Assembly (NCBI RefSeq): GCF_041438805.1
Contig: NZ_CP109190.1
Location: 4,898,001-4,962,000 of the forward strand
Length of the DNA: 64,000 nucleotides
Direction: 5' to 3'
Origin: Streptomyces sp. NBC_01707
Lineage (GTDB): Bacteria > Actinomycetota > Actinomycetes > Streptomycetales > Streptomycetaceae
Positions 47,389-56,124 of the stretch are shown here, piece after piece (within the stretch, counting starts at the first letter, position 1; each line of letters starts with the position of its first letter). Both the position numbers and the translations under genes were made by a program. Under the pieces are notes generated by a model. It was not told where the DNA came from and searched no databases. It saw only the letters and a program-made list of their open reading frames with translations.

Positions 47389-48420
47389 CTACTTCAGCTT
47401 GGTGCCGGTGGACCGCAGGTTGGCGCAGGCCTCCGTGACGCGCTTGGCCATGCCCGCCTCGGCGGACTTGCCCCAGCTGCGCGGGTCGTAGACCTTCTTG
47501 TTGCCGACCTCGCCGTCGACCTTCAGCACGCCGTCGTAGTTGCGGAACATGTGGTCCACGATCGGGCGGGTGAAGGCGTACTGGGTGTCGGTGTCGAGGT
47601 TCATCTTCACCACGCCGTTCTCCAGCGCGGTGGCGATCTCCTGCTCGGTGGAGCCGGAGCCGCCGTGGAAGACGAAATCGAAGGGCTGGCTGCCGGCTGT
47701 CTTGCCGTACTTGGCGCCGACGCCCTCCTGGAGGTCCTTGAGGAGCTCGGGACGGAGCACGACGTTGCCCGGCTTGTAGACGCCGTGCACGTTGCCGAAG
47801 GAGGCGGCCAGCAGGTAGCGGCCCTTCTCGCCCAGGCCGAGCGCCTCGGCGGTGCGCAGCGCGTCGTCGACGGTCGTGTAGAGCTCGTCGTTGATCTCGT
47901 GGGTGACGCCGTCCTCCTCGCCACCGGTCGGGGTGATCTCGACCTCGAGGATGATCTTCGCGGCGGCGGCCTTGGCCAGCAGTTCCTGGCCGATGGCCAG
48001 GTTGTCGGCGAGGGTCTCGGCCGAGCCGTCCCACATGTGGGACTGGAACAGCGGGTTCAGGCCCTTGGCGACCCGCTCGGCGGAGATGTCGAGCAGCGGA
48101 CGTACGTAACCGTCCAGCTTGTCCTTGGGGCAGTGGTCGGTGTGCAGCGCGACCGTGACGTCGTACTTGGCGGCGACGATGTGCGCGAACTCGGCGAGGG
48201 CGACGGCGCCCGTGACCATGTCCTTGTTGTACTGGCCGCCGAGGAACTCCGCCCCACCGGTGGAGATCTGGACGATGCCGTCGCTCTCCGCCTCCGCGAA
48301 GCCGCGCAGTGCAGCGTGCAGGGTCTGGGTCGACGTCACATTGATGGCCGGGTAGGCGAACTTGCCTGCCTTCGCCCGGTCGAGCATCTCGGCGTAGACC
48401 TCGGGGGTTGCGATGGGCAT
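47389..48420 (-). CDS. fbaA: Class II fructose-bisphosphate aldolase
   Basis: 343 aa. A zinc enzyme of glycolysis and gluconeogenesis that cleaves fructose 1,6-bisphosphate. The first metal/catalytic block is VALHTDHCPKDKLD and the second is EVEITPTGGEEDGV. The phosphate-binding motif is FHGGSGSTEQE, followed by VVKMNLDTDTQYAFT. Start at MPIATPEVYAEM, the family-typical N-terminus. pyrE lies upstream on the same strand across about 210 bp that hold the parS-type hairpin. Confidence 0.96.
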   Translation of the reverse strand: MPIATPEVYAEMLDRAKAGKFAYPAINVTSTQTLHAALRGFAEAESDGIVQISTGGAEFLGGQYNKDMVTGAVALAEFAHIVAAKYDVTVALHTDHCPKDKLDGYVRPLLDISAERVAKGLNPLFQSHMWDGSAETLADNLAIGQELLAKAAAAKIILEVEITPTGGEEDGVTHEINDELYTTVDDALRTAEALGLGEKGRYLLAASFGNVHGVYKPGNVVLRPELLKDLQEGVGAKYGKTAGSQPFDFVFHGGSGSTEQEIATALENGVVKMNLDTDTQYAFTRPIVDHMFRNYDGVLKVDGEVGNKKVYDPRSWGKSAEAGMAKRVTEACANLRSTGTKLK

Positions 48421-48572
48421 CTGTCCGCTCCTTGGGATGTGCGGGTGTGCGTTGCTGGTTCCCTGACCTGGGGGCGACGTCATCGTCGCCCCCATCTTCC
48501 CAGACTCTCGCTTCGGCTCCACCCGGCGTACTCCCTCAACGTTCCGCCCGGGGAACTGAAGGCATACGACAA

Positions 48573-48604
48573 GGGCGGACGGTTTCACGTGAAACCATCC
48601 GCCC
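48573..48604 (-). terminator. pyrE terminator hairpin whose stem contains the parS site
   Basis: GGGCGGAcGGTTTCAC pairs with GTGAAACCaTCCGCCC, with one mismatch and essentially no loop beyond the palindrome. It lies 30 nt after the pyrE stop. The extended dyad is larger than parS alone. Confidence 0.55.
48582..48595. other. parS centromere-like site (ParB-binding)
   Basis: GTTTCACGTGAAAC is a perfect match to the 14-bp parS palindrome bound by ParB in Streptomyces. In S. coelicolor most parS sites cluster within a few hundred kb of oriC and are mostly intergenic, as here between pyrE and fbaA. It is expected to nucleate ParB for chromosome segregation during sporulation. Confidence 0.9.
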
Positions 48605-48633
48605 TCGGAGAAAATCGCAGATCAGACCGGCAA

Positions 48634-49173
48634 TCAGGCCAGGTCGAGGTCTGCCACGGTGTAGGCGTGGAGGTACGGGAGACCGGCCTCGGCAATGGCC
48701 GGAGCCGCACCCCGCTCCACGATCGTGGCGACGGCGACGACTTCGCCACCGGCCTCGCGCACCGCCTCGACGGCCGTCAGCGGCGAGCCACCGGTGGTCG
48801 AGGTGTCCTCGACCACCAGACAACGGCGGCCCTTCACGTCCGTGCCCTCGATCCGGCGCTGCATGCCGTGCGCCTTCTGCGCCTTGCGGACGACGAAAGC
48901 GTCCAAGGTCTTCCCGCGCGCGGCGGAGGCATGCAGCATCGACGTGGCCACCGGGTCGGCGCCCAGCGTCAGCCCGCCCACGCAGTCGTAGTCCAGCTCG
49001 GCGGTCTCGTCGAGCATGACCTGACCGACCATCGGAGCGGCCGTACCGTCCAGCGTGATGCGCCGCAGGTCGATGTACCAGTCGGCTTCCAGACCCGAGG
49101 AGAGGGTCACCTTGCCGTGCACCACGGCCTTGTCCTTGATCTGCTGGAGCAGCTCAGCGCGTACGTCAGTCAT
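48634..49173 (-). CDS. pyrE: Orotate phosphoribosyltransferase
   Basis: 179 aa. It transfers phosphoribosyl from PRPP to orotate in pyrimidine synthesis. The PRPP-binding loop is CLVVEDTSTTGGSPLTAVEA, and the mobile loop region is RKAQKAHGMQRRIEGTDVKG. It is the compact actinobacterial form. An aldose-epimerase gene lies 40 bp upstream on the same strand and may be cotranscribed. Confidence 0.95.
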   Translation of the reverse strand: MTDVRAELLQQIKDKAVVHGKVTLSSGLEADWYIDLRRITLDGTAAPMVGQVMLDETAELDYDCVGGLTLGADPVATSMLHASAARGKTLDAFVVRKAQKAHGMQRRIEGTDVKGRRCLVVEDTSTTGGSPLTAVEAVREAGGEVVAVATIVERGAAPAIAEAGLPYLHAYTVADLDLA

Positions 49174-49213
49174 GGCTACGAGCTTAAGGGCTGTCGCGTA
49201 GGGCCTGTCCGGC

Positions 49214-50011
49214 TCAGAGCCTGCGCCAGCTCCAGGTCGTCGCGATCTCCAGCGGCTCGATCGGGGTCACATACCGGGGCGCGGTGTTCAGTCCGTTCGG
49301 CGGGCCCGACTGCGGCTCCACGCAGACCGCCTCGGTCTGCTCGTCGTAGACGACGACCCATTCGGCCCGGCTCTTCACCTTCAACTCCAGTTGCTCCGGC
49401 CAGGTGAGCGTCACATCGACCCCGTCGGGCATCCCGAAACAGTCGTCCCACGGACCGGGCATGGCCGGGATCCGGCGGCCGGTCGGCAGATGGTCCTCGC
49501 CCCGCTCCTCCTGCCAGGCGGCGTCGAAGGCGATCTGTACGTCACCACCGGTCCCGAGATTCCGAAGGAACCACGGGTGCCAGCCGGCCTGCGCCGGGAA
49601 CGAGTCCCCGTACGTCTCGACACCGAAGGCGAGCGTGAGTGAGTCCTCGGCCAGTTCGAAGGTCTGGGTCACCCGGCCCGGGTACGGCCACGGCTCGGCG
49701 AGGTCGTAGTAGAACGCGGCCTGTGACTCGTCCGCCTTGGCGGTGCGCCAGGCCGTGTCGCGGCCGGTGCCGTGAATGGCGTGCGGCGGGGAGTTCACGG
49801 GCAGCTGGTGCGGCACGTCGCCGTTGAGGAAGTGCCCGTACCCGGTCCGTCCGCACCACGGCACCATCGGGAAGCAGCCGTACCGCTCCCCCTGCCGCAG
49901 CAGCTCGGTACCACCGATCCGGAGGCTGCTGATCCGGCAGCCGTTGGTGGGGTTCACGGTCAACTCGGTGTCGCCGACGGACAGCCGGACGTTCTTCTCG
50001 CTACTGCTCAC
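49214..50011 (-). CDS. Aldose 1-epimerase family protein
   Basis: 265 aa with the beta-sandwich fold of galactose-mutarotase-like proteins. Blocks include the general-acid/base region PHAIHGTGRDTAWR and the later WHPWFLRNLGTGGDV. The final catalytic-type Glu region is CVEPQSGPPNGLN. It interconverts alpha and beta anomers of sugars; the substrate is uncertain. The next gene upstream starts 21 bp beyond, on the same strand. Confidence 0.9.
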   Translation of the reverse strand: MSSSEKNVRLSVGDTELTVNPTNGCRISSLRIGGTELLRQGERYGCFPMVPWCGRTGYGHFLNGDVPHQLPVNSPPHAIHGTGRDTAWRTAKADESQAAFYYDLAEPWPYPGRVTQTFELAEDSLTLAFGVETYGDSFPAQAGWHPWFLRNLGTGGDVQIAFDAAWQEERGEDHLPTGRRIPAMPGPWDDCFGMPDGVDVTLTWPEQLELKVKSRAEWVVVYDEQTEAVCVEPQSGPPNGLNTAPRYVTPIEPLEIATTWSWRRL

Positions 50012-50032
50012 ACGACGACACTACTGGCGCCG

Positions 50033-50962
50033 CTACCTCCGGCGCCGCAGCGCCCGGCCCACCACGACCGCGGAAGCGAGCGCGAGGGCGGCCGCCGGCG
50101 CCACCCAGCGCAGGGTGGCACCCGCGGTGGTCGGGTCGGGCGACGGCACGGGGGCGTACCGCCCGCGCGGCGGCGCGTGGTCGACCTCCTCGGCACTGCG
50201 CCCGATCATGGTCCGCCGGGCGTGCGCGGCCTCGGCGGGCGGCTCGTCGGGGACGGTGAACTCGATGTCCGCGACGGGGTCGAGCGACGGTGGGGGGACG
50301 GGAGCGTCGAAGACCGAACCGGTACCGGGGAGCGACCCGGCGGCGTCGTCCTGGGTGGACCCGCCCTCGGGGGGCGCTTCGGGGGACTCCCCCGCCGTCG
50401 TCTCGTCCGCCGTCTCCGCGGCCTCCTCGATCGCCCGGTCCACGGCTTCGTCGACAGCCAGGTCCACAACCGCGCCGGCCGGCCCGTCGGACTCGCCCGC
50501 CGGTCCGTCGGCAGCCGGTCCGTGGGACGCCAGCGTCTCTGTCACCAGCTGCTGCGTGAAGCGGTCCAGCAGCCGGTGGGCCGCCGCGAGCGTCGCCTCG
50601 CGGTCCAGTTCCACGATGCGGCCCTCGCCGCCCGCCGTGCCCGTGAAGCCGATCGTCGTGCCGCCGTCCGTCTCCGTCAGGCGGATCGTCAGGGCGAGCT
50701 TCGCCGAGCCGCCGCCCCGCGCCTCGACGCCCTCGCCCTCGACGGAGATCCCGGCCCCGTCCGGCAGCGCGGCCGACGTCAGCGTGCCGCGGTATGTGAT
50801 CGTGTGGCTGCCGATCCGGACCTTGAGCCGGCCGGACAGGGGGCCCGCCGACGCGTCGGCGTCCTGCTGGAGGCCTGGTACACAGCGCGCGACCCGGGCA
50901 GGATCGCCCAGCGTCCGCCGAAGGGACAGGACCGGAACCGGAACGAACACCTCATGCTCCAT
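50033..50962 (-). CDS. CoxG-like SRPBCC protein with C-terminal membrane anchor
   Basis: 309 aa. Residues 1-145 resemble CO dehydrogenase subunit G (MEHEVFVPVPVLSLRRTLGD, then GLKVRIG-like and FTGTAGGEG segments), a START/SRPBCC hydrophobic-pocket fold. A long acidic linker (about 150-275) follows. One TM helix (WVAPAAALALASAVVVG) and a basic end RALRRRR anchor it to the membrane. No CO dehydrogenase genes are near. Role unknown; it may bind a lipid or a hydrophobic ligand. Confidence 0.8.
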   Translation of the reverse strand: MEHEVFVPVPVLSLRRTLGDPARVARCVPGLQQDADASAGPLSGRLKVRIGSHTITYRGTLTSAALPDGAGISVEGEGVEARGGGSAKLALTIRLTETDGGTTIGFTGTAGGEGRIVELDREATLAAAHRLLDRFTQQLVTETLASHGPAADGPAGESDGPAGAVVDLAVDEAVDRAIEEAAETADETTAGESPEAPPEGGSTQDDAAGSLPGTGSVFDAPVPPPSLDPVADIEFTVPDEPPAEAAHARRTMIGRSAEEVDHAPPRGRYAPVPSPDPTTAGATLRWVAPAAALALASAVVVGRALRRRR

Positions 50963-51050
50963 GGAAACCGAGCCTACTCAGGCGCGGCCGCCCCGTCAGC
51001 GCTTCCGCACCCGGAAGCGGGACTCGGCACCGAAGACCTCCCCCACCCCC

Positions 51051-52652
51051 TCACGGCTCCTCCCAGTACCGCGGATGCACCAGCGTCGACGGCGCCTGCT
51101 CCGGCAGCCGCCCCCGCTCCGCGTCCCGGGACGCGCCCGCCAGTACCTCGTCCGTCAGGAAGCGGAGTTCCGGTGCCCGGGGGGACAGACCCAGCGCCGG
51201 GGCCCGCGGCCCACGGTGGGCGAGAACGAAGCCCCAGCCGTGCGAGGCCTGCGCCCGGTCCGTCGTGCGGTCCGGGCCCGCCGAGACGCCGGTGCGGCGG
51301 CCGCTGATGCCGTACGAGCGGGTGCTCAGGCCCGCCGCCCGCACGGAGGCCTCGACCGTCCAGAACGTCCGCGGCCGGCTGTTCGGCGGCCCCCCGTGCA
51401 CCACCAGGCGGCCCCCCGGGGCCAGGGCCTCGGCGACCAGACCGTAGAACTCCGCGGAGTACAGCTTCGTGCTCGCCGTGATGCCGGGATCGGGCAGATC
51501 GGAGATCACCACGTCGTAGCCGCCGTGCCCCGCCCGCAACCAGTTGAACGCGTCCGCCGTCACGGCCGTCAGCCGCGGGTCGCGGTACGCGTGCGCGTTC
51601 AGCGCGGAGAGCGCGGGGTCCGTACGGGCCAGTCGGGTGACGCCGGGGTCGATCTCGACGAGCGTGACACTGCGTACGTCCGGGTAGCGCAGCACCTCAC
51701 GGGCGGCCAGACCGTCGCCGCCGCCCAGGATCAGCACCCGCGCGTGACGCCCGTCCATCGCCGGGTGGACCAACGCCTCGTGGTACCGGTACTCGTCCCG
51801 TGCGCTGACCCGCAGCCGCCCGTCCAGATAGAGGTCCAGGGAGCTGCGGCCCGTCCCGGTGAGGACCACCTCCTGCACATCGGTCTGCACGGCGACCCGC
51901 ACCTCGTCCCCGTACACCGCGCGCCGCGCCGCCCGCTCGAAGTCGTCGTCCAGGAGCGTGGCGGTGGCCAGCAGGGCGATCACCGACACGTTCACGAGGA
52001 TCAGCAGCCACCGCGAGCGCCGGGTGAGGTCCCGGCGGAACACCCACAGCACCAGCGCCCCGCCCGCCGCCGCGTTGACCATGCCGGTGAGCAGCGCCCC
52101 GGTGAGCTGGCCGAGGACCGGCAGCAGCAGGAAGGGGAAAGCCAGTCCGCCGACGAGCGCCCCCACGTAGTCGGCGGCGAACAGATCCGCGACCGTCCCG
52201 CCCGCGTCCTGCCGGTCGACACGCTGGATCAGGGTCATCAGCAGCGGGATCTCCGCACCGATGAGGACGCCTATCGCGAGCGAGAACCCGACCAGCGCGA
52301 ACCGGGACTCCCCGATCCAGGCGAACGACGCGTACAGCACGAGCGCGGAGGAGCCACCGATCAGTGCGAGCCCGGCCTCGATCAGCCCGAAGCCCACTGC
52401 CGCGTGGCCGCGTAACCGTTTCGCGAGCAGCGAGCCGATGCCCATGGCGAAGACCATCACGGACAGCACCACGGAGGCCTGGGTGACGGAATCTCCGATC
52501 AAGTAGGAGGCGAGCGCGACCAGTTCGAGCTCGTACACCAGCCCGCAGGCGGCGCAGATGAACACGGCGGCCAGCACGAGGAGCCGGCCGGTCCGCGGCC
52601 GCACGGGGATTCGCGCCGCGCTCCCTCGCAGCGACATCTGCTGGTCGATCAT
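51051..52652 (-). CDS. Spermidine-synthase-like protein with N-terminal membrane domain
   Basis: 533 aa. About seven TM helices occupy residues 25-240. The C-terminal aminopropyltransferase domain has the SAM motif [18 protein letters not shown], the acidic VEIDPGV, the catalytic ISDLPDPG and the conserved LYSAEFY. The membrane fusion is common in actinobacteria. It should transfer aminopropyl groups to an amine such as putrescine, but the fusion may use other acceptors. The DUF2617 gene lies about 75 bp upstream on the same strand. Confidence 0.9.
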   Translation of the reverse strand: MIDQQMSLRGSAARIPVRPRTGRLLVLAAVFICAACGLVYELELVALASYLIGDSVTQASVVLSVMVFAMGIGSLLAKRLRGHAAVGFGLIEAGLALIGGSSALVLYASFAWIGESRFALVGFSLAIGVLIGAEIPLLMTLIQRVDRQDAGGTVADLFAADYVGALVGGLAFPFLLLPVLGQLTGALLTGMVNAAAGGALVLWVFRRDLTRRSRWLLILVNVSVIALLATATLLDDDFERAARRAVYGDEVRVAVQTDVQEVVLTGTGRSSLDLYLDGRLRVSARDEYRYHEALVHPAMDGRHARVLILGGGDGLAAREVLRYPDVRSVTLVEIDPGVTRLARTDPALSALNAHAYRDPRLTAVTADAFNWLRAGHGGYDVVISDLPDPGITASTKLYSAEFYGLVAEALAPGGRLVVHGGPPNSRPRTFWTVEASVRAAGLSTRSYGISGRRTGVSAGPDRTTDRAQASHGWGFVLAHRGPRAPALGLSPRAPELRFLTDEVLAGASRDAERGRLPEQAPSTLVHPRYWEEP

Positions 52653-52727
52653 GATGCGAACGCTACGTCACGACGGCGTCGCCACCTGTCACCCACAAGG
52701 GTGCAAGTGCCGTGCACGCAAAGGTGT

Positions 52728-53258
52728 TCAGGAATTTCGGTGAGCCACCGCCGGGGTGCGCACGCCCACGCGGGTGCGGGTCACCACCAGCTGCCCCTCC
52801 TGCGGGTACGCATGCCAGGTGCGCCACCGCACCTGGCCCTCCGTCCGCTGCGCGAGCATGGCGGTGAAGGCGTGCGGGCTACCGGGGAACGTGCCGGCGA
52901 GGCCGTGCGGATGGTCGGTCACCAGCGCGAGGAGTTCCTGCGCACGCCCCGCGAAGGAGTCCTCGGAGAGCGTCTCGACGCGCGCCGCGAATTCGTACTC
53001 CCACTCCCCGAGCCGTTTGGCGACTCCGAGCGGCAGAGGCGTGCTGCTGCCCGGGATGCAGGCCACCGTCTCGGAGCAGCTGCCACCGTCCTCCTCGAGA
53101 AGCACCTGATGGGAGGCGCCGAGCAGACGCAGTTGCAGTTGGGCACCGCCGAGCTGGAGGTCGAGCACGGCCAGGGCGGGGAGCGGTTCGCGCCCCAGCG
53201 CCCAGGCCAGATCGGCAGCACGGGTGTCGGAATAGGCCGTCTGGAGGGTCGTGAGCAT
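52728..53258 (-). CDS. DUF2617 family protein
   Basis: 176 aa, soluble. The DUF2617 family is usually next to the membrane spermidine-synthase gene in actinobacteria, as here. Conserved parts include LTTLQTAYSDTRAADLAWAL, LQLGGAQLQLRLLGASHQV and the Trp-rich QVRWRTWHAYPQEGQLVVT. Function is unknown. Start at MLTTLQ, where family similarity begins. Confidence 0.88.
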   Translation of the reverse strand: MLTTLQTAYSDTRAADLAWALGREPLPALAVLDLQLGGAQLQLRLLGASHQVLLEEDGGSCSETVACIPGSSTPLPLGVAKRLGEWEYEFAARVETLSEDSFAGRAQELLALVTDHPHGLAGTFPGSPHAFTAMLAQRTEGQVRWRTWHAYPQEGQLVVTRTRVGVRTPAVAHRNS

Positions 53259-53504
53259 GGGTCGGCTCCGCAAAACACGCGTGGACACATGGACAGGGGG
53301 CGCCCCCGTGGCGACGTACGTGGGAGGTGGGGAGCGCCCGATCAGGTCCAACTGGGGTCCGAGGGCTGAATGTTCTCTCCAACGAGGGAATCACGAAGTG
53401 CGACGATGCACAGCGTTTTTGCCCAACTTGACGTGGTTTCCATCCCCTCGGGGGCCCTACGGTTCACGTGTTCACCGGGTACCTGCTGTCCGACCCAACA
53501 AAAA

Positions 53505-53536
53505 GGTGCCCGGCGGGAGTTCACCCGCCGGGCACC
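53505..53536 (-). terminator. Rho-independent terminator with U-tract
   Basis: GGTGCCCGGCGGG pairs perfectly (13 bp) with CCCGCCGGGCACC around a 6-nt loop. On the minus strand it is followed by TTTTTGTTGGG, so it terminates the small membrane-protein gene at 53563-53862. Confidence 0.9.
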
Positions 53537-53562
53537 CGGTGACGCGGACCAGCTGCCCCGTG

Positions 53563-53862
53563 TCAGCTGCCTCCGCCGCATCCGCCCCCACCGCCGCACG
53601 ACGAACCACCGCCGCACGAGGAGCCGCCCCCGCACGAGTGACCACCGGAGTGACCGCCCGAGTGACTGCCGCCCCCGCAGGACGCGCCGCCGCCTGCGTC
53701 GCCGCCCGCCCACCAGCTGCCACCGGCGGCCGCGCCGGCGCCCGCGCTGCGGCGCCCGGAGCGCCGGGAGGACGACGACTTGCCGCTGTTCGCCGACCGC
53801 AACATGGCGACGACGCAGCCGATCACAACGATCCCGGCCACCACCCCGAAGAATGCCCCCAT
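53563..53862 (-). CDS. Small membrane protein with a Gly/Ser/Cys/His-rich tail
   Basis: 99 aa. One TM helix (residues ~2-20, GAFFGVVAGIVVIGCVVAML) is followed by a basic/Ser segment (SSSRRSGRRS) and a low-complexity tail with HSGGHSGGHSCGGGSSCGGG and further CGGG repeats. Six or more Cys and four His could bind metal ions or form disulfides. It has its own terminator. GGAAGGA sits 10 nt before the ATG at 53862, whereas a GTG 9 bases earlier would be too close. No family known to me. Confidence 0.75.
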   Translation of the reverse strand: MGAFFGVVAGIVVIGCVVAMLRSANSGKSSSSRRSGRRSAGAGAAAGGSWWAGGDAGGGASCGGGSHSGGHSGGHSCGGGSSCGGGSSCGGGGGCGGGS

Positions 53863-53995
53863 CGACCTCACGTCCTTCCGTCCCCCGAAGCGAGGTCCCC
53901 CGCTTCATTTCCTTCCGCTTCTTGCGTGAATGGGGGATGCCCCCGGCCCCGCGGAGCCAAAGCAGACTTGAGCAACTCCAGAGCTTCGGCACAGG

Positions 53996-55183
53996 ATGGC
54001 GGTCATGACACAGGGACGACCGCTGCTCAACCGCCGCCTCGCCGAATTCGGCACGACGATCTTCGCGGAGATGTCGGCGCTGGCCGTACGGACCGGCTCC
54101 ATCAACCTCGGTCAGGGCTTCCCCGACACCGACGGCCCCGAAGAGATCCGGGAGGCCGCGGTCCGCGCGCTGCGCGCCGGACACGGCAACCAGTACCCGC
54201 CGGGCCCCGGGGTTCCCGAGCTGCGCACCGCGATCGCCGCCCATCAGCAGCGGCGGTACGCGCTCACGTACGACCCCGACTCCGAAGTGCTCGTCACGGC
54301 GGGCGCCACCGAGGCCATCGCCGCCACCCTGCTCGCCCTCGTGGAACCCGGCGACGAGGTCATCGCCCTGGAGCCGTACTACGACTCGTACGCCGCGTGC
54401 ATCGCCATGGCGGGCGGCGCCCGCGTCCCGGTCACCCTGCGCCCGGACGCGCAGAGCGGTACGTACCGGCTCGACCTCGACGAGCTGCGCGCCGCCGTCA
54501 CCCCCCGCACCCGGCTGATCCTCCTCAACACCCCGCACAACCCCACCGGCACCGTCCTGACCCGCGAGGAGCTGGCGGCGATCGCCGAACTCGCCTGCGA
54601 GCGGGACCTGCTCGTCGTCACCGACGAGGTGTACGAGCACCTGGTCTTCGAGGGTGAACACCTGCCGATCGCCGGGTTCCCCGGAATGCGCGAGCGGACC
54701 GTGACGATCGGTTCGGCCGGCAAGACGTTCTCGTTCACCGGGTGGAAGGTGGGCTGGGTGACCGCGAGCCCCGGGCTGGTGACGGCGGTCCGCTCCGCCA
54801 AGCAGTTCCTGACGTACGTGTCCGCGGGCCCGTTCCAGTACGCCGTCGCCGAGGCGCTGAACCTCCCCGACAGCTACTTCGAGGGGCTGCGCGCGGATCT
54901 GCGGGCCAAACGGGATCTGTTGAGCGGCGGGCTCGCCGAGGCCGGTTTCGAGGTCTACCGGCCGGCCGGGACGTACTTCGTCACCACCGACATCCGTCCG
55001 CTCGGCGGTGGGACCGACGGCTTCGCCTTCTGCCGCGCGCTGCCCGAGCGGTGCGGGGTCGTCGCCATCCCCAATGCGGTGTTCTACGACGATCAGGAGG
55101 CCGGCCGCAGCAAGGTCCGATTCGCCTTCTGCAAACGCGAGGACGTCCTGCGCGAGGCTGTTTCACGGCTCAAGGGCCTGTGA
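53996..55183 (+). CDS. Class I PLP-dependent aminotransferase
   Basis: 395 aa, fold type I. The PLP Lys is in IGSAGKTFSFTGWKVGW; other anchors are NLGQGFPDTDGPEEIR, NTPHNPTGTVL and VTDEVYEHLVF. The sequence resembles kynurenine/glutamine aminotransferases and N-succinyl-DAP aminotransferase (DapC). A kyn cluster 11 kb away makes kynurenine a possible substrate, but DapC-like activity is equally plausible. Start MAVMTQ, with an alternative ATG at 54005. Confidence 0.92.
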   Translation: MAVMTQGRPLLNRRLAEFGTTIFAEMSALAVRTGSINLGQGFPDTDGPEEIREAAVRALRAGHGNQYPPGPGVPELRTAIAAHQQRRYALTYDPDSEVLVTAGATEAIAATLLALVEPGDEVIALEPYYDSYAACIAMAGGARVPVTLRPDAQSGTYRLDLDELRAAVTPRTRLILLNTPHNPTGTVLTREELAAIAELACERDLLVVTDEVYEHLVFEGEHLPIAGFPGMRERTVTIGSAGKTFSFTGWKVGWVTASPGLVTAVRSAKQFLTYVSAGPFQYAVAEALNLPDSYFEGLRADLRAKRDLLSGGLAEAGFEVYRPAGTYFVTTDIRPLGGGTDGFAFCRALPERCGVVAIPNAVFYDDQEAGRSKVRFAFCKREDVLREAVSRLKGL

Positions 55184-55240
55184 CCTCCGGGGAATGCACC
55201 GTGCCGGAGCTCGCCCTCGTCCGGCGTGCGGAGCGACGGA

Positions 55241-55288
55241 AGCCCGGCCGGAGGCGGCGGTCGTGGTGACCGTCGCCCCGGCCGGGCT
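55241..55288. terminator. Bidirectional terminator
   Basis: AGCCCGGCCGG pairs perfectly (11 bp) with CCGGCCGGGCT, and the inner GGCGgCGGTC/GACCGtCGCC extends the stem. It lies between the convergent aminotransferase and YbjN genes. Confidence 0.8.
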
Positions 55289-55309
55289 GCCGCTCGCAGG
55301 CGCTCCGGA

Positions 55310-55867
55310 TCAGGCGCTCGGCGCCGCGTCGTCGCCGTCGGTCTTCTTCTCGGCCGGCTCCAGGCCCAGACGCTCCAGCAGCCACTTGTCGAACTCGATC
55401 GAGGCCCGCACCCAGCTGACCGTCGACGAGACGAAGTGCTCCAGGCTGACGCCCGTACCGATGAGCATCTGCGCCTCACCGATCAGACGGACCGAGGTCT
55501 CCGTGTCCTCGGCGCCCTCCTCGGCCTCGTGGACGTGCGTGTAGACCTTCGGCCACAGCGTGCGGCGGTTCCAGTCGTCGATCGCGTCGAGGAGGACCGG
55601 ACGCTGGTCCATGGCGTGGGGACGGTCGTAGAACGTACGCACCGAGAAGACCTGCTGCTCGTCCTCACCACGGAACATGAAGTACGTGCGGAACTCTTCC
55701 CACGGCGCCGCGAGGTCGCCCTCGTCGTCGACGACGTACTTCAGCTCCATCTGCTCGAGGAGCTGCTTGACGAGGTCCTGGTCAGGGACGACGGGGCCCT
55801 CCGGTCCTGCCGCCTGCGGTTCGGGCTGGCCCCCGAAATTCGGAATCGAGGACGGGTCGATGCTCAC
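55310..55867 (-). CDS. YbjN domain-containing protein
   Basis: 185 aa. The YbjN fold resembles type III secretion chaperones and is often linked to stress tolerance. Core parts are LKYVVDDEGDLAAPWEEFRT, FMFRGEDEQQVFSVRTFYDR and VSSTVSWVRASIEFDKWLLE. The GTG at 55867 with GAAGGGAA upstream gives VSIDPSSI, the usual N-terminus. It lies about 260 bp downstream of clpB on the same strand, with a terminator between them. Role unknown. Confidence 0.86.
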   Translation of the reverse strand: MSIDPSSIPNFGGQPEPQAAGPEGPVVPDQDLVKQLLEQMELKYVVDDEGDLAAPWEEFRTYFMFRGEDEQQVFSVRTFYDRPHAMDQRPVLLDAIDDWNRRTLWPKVYTHVHEAEEGAEDTETSVRLIGEAQMLIGTGVSLEHFVSSTVSWVRASIEFDKWLLERLGLEPAEKKTDGDDAAPSA

Positions 55868-56055
55868 CGTGAATTTCCCTTCGTACGGTTGCCGCCATCC
55901 TCCCCCATGGCAGGCGGGGGATGGCAACCCCCAGCTGGGCCGATCAGCTACAGGCTGACACGATCCGGCCCGCGCGGTGCTCATGGGGAGCCGGTCCGGA
56001 GGGGGGAATGCCGTGGAAGGAACACCCGGACGGACTCATGCGGGCCCGGACAGTC

Positions 56056-56088
56056 GTGTACGAGGACGGGCACACCGTCCTCGTACAC
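56056..56088 (-). terminator. clpB terminator
   Basis: GTGTACGAGGACGG pairs perfectly (14 bp) with CCGTCCTCGTACAC around a 5-nt loop, about 36 nt after the clpB stop. Confidence 0.85.
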
Positions 56089-56124
56089 GTCAGCCCGTCC
56101 GGCGGCCGACGCCCGCCGGGCCCG

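Noticed and set aside
53461..53480. GGTTCACGTGTTCACC as a second parS-like site
   Set aside because: Only the central TTCACGTG is shared; the right half reads TTC instead of AAA, so it does not match the parS consensus.
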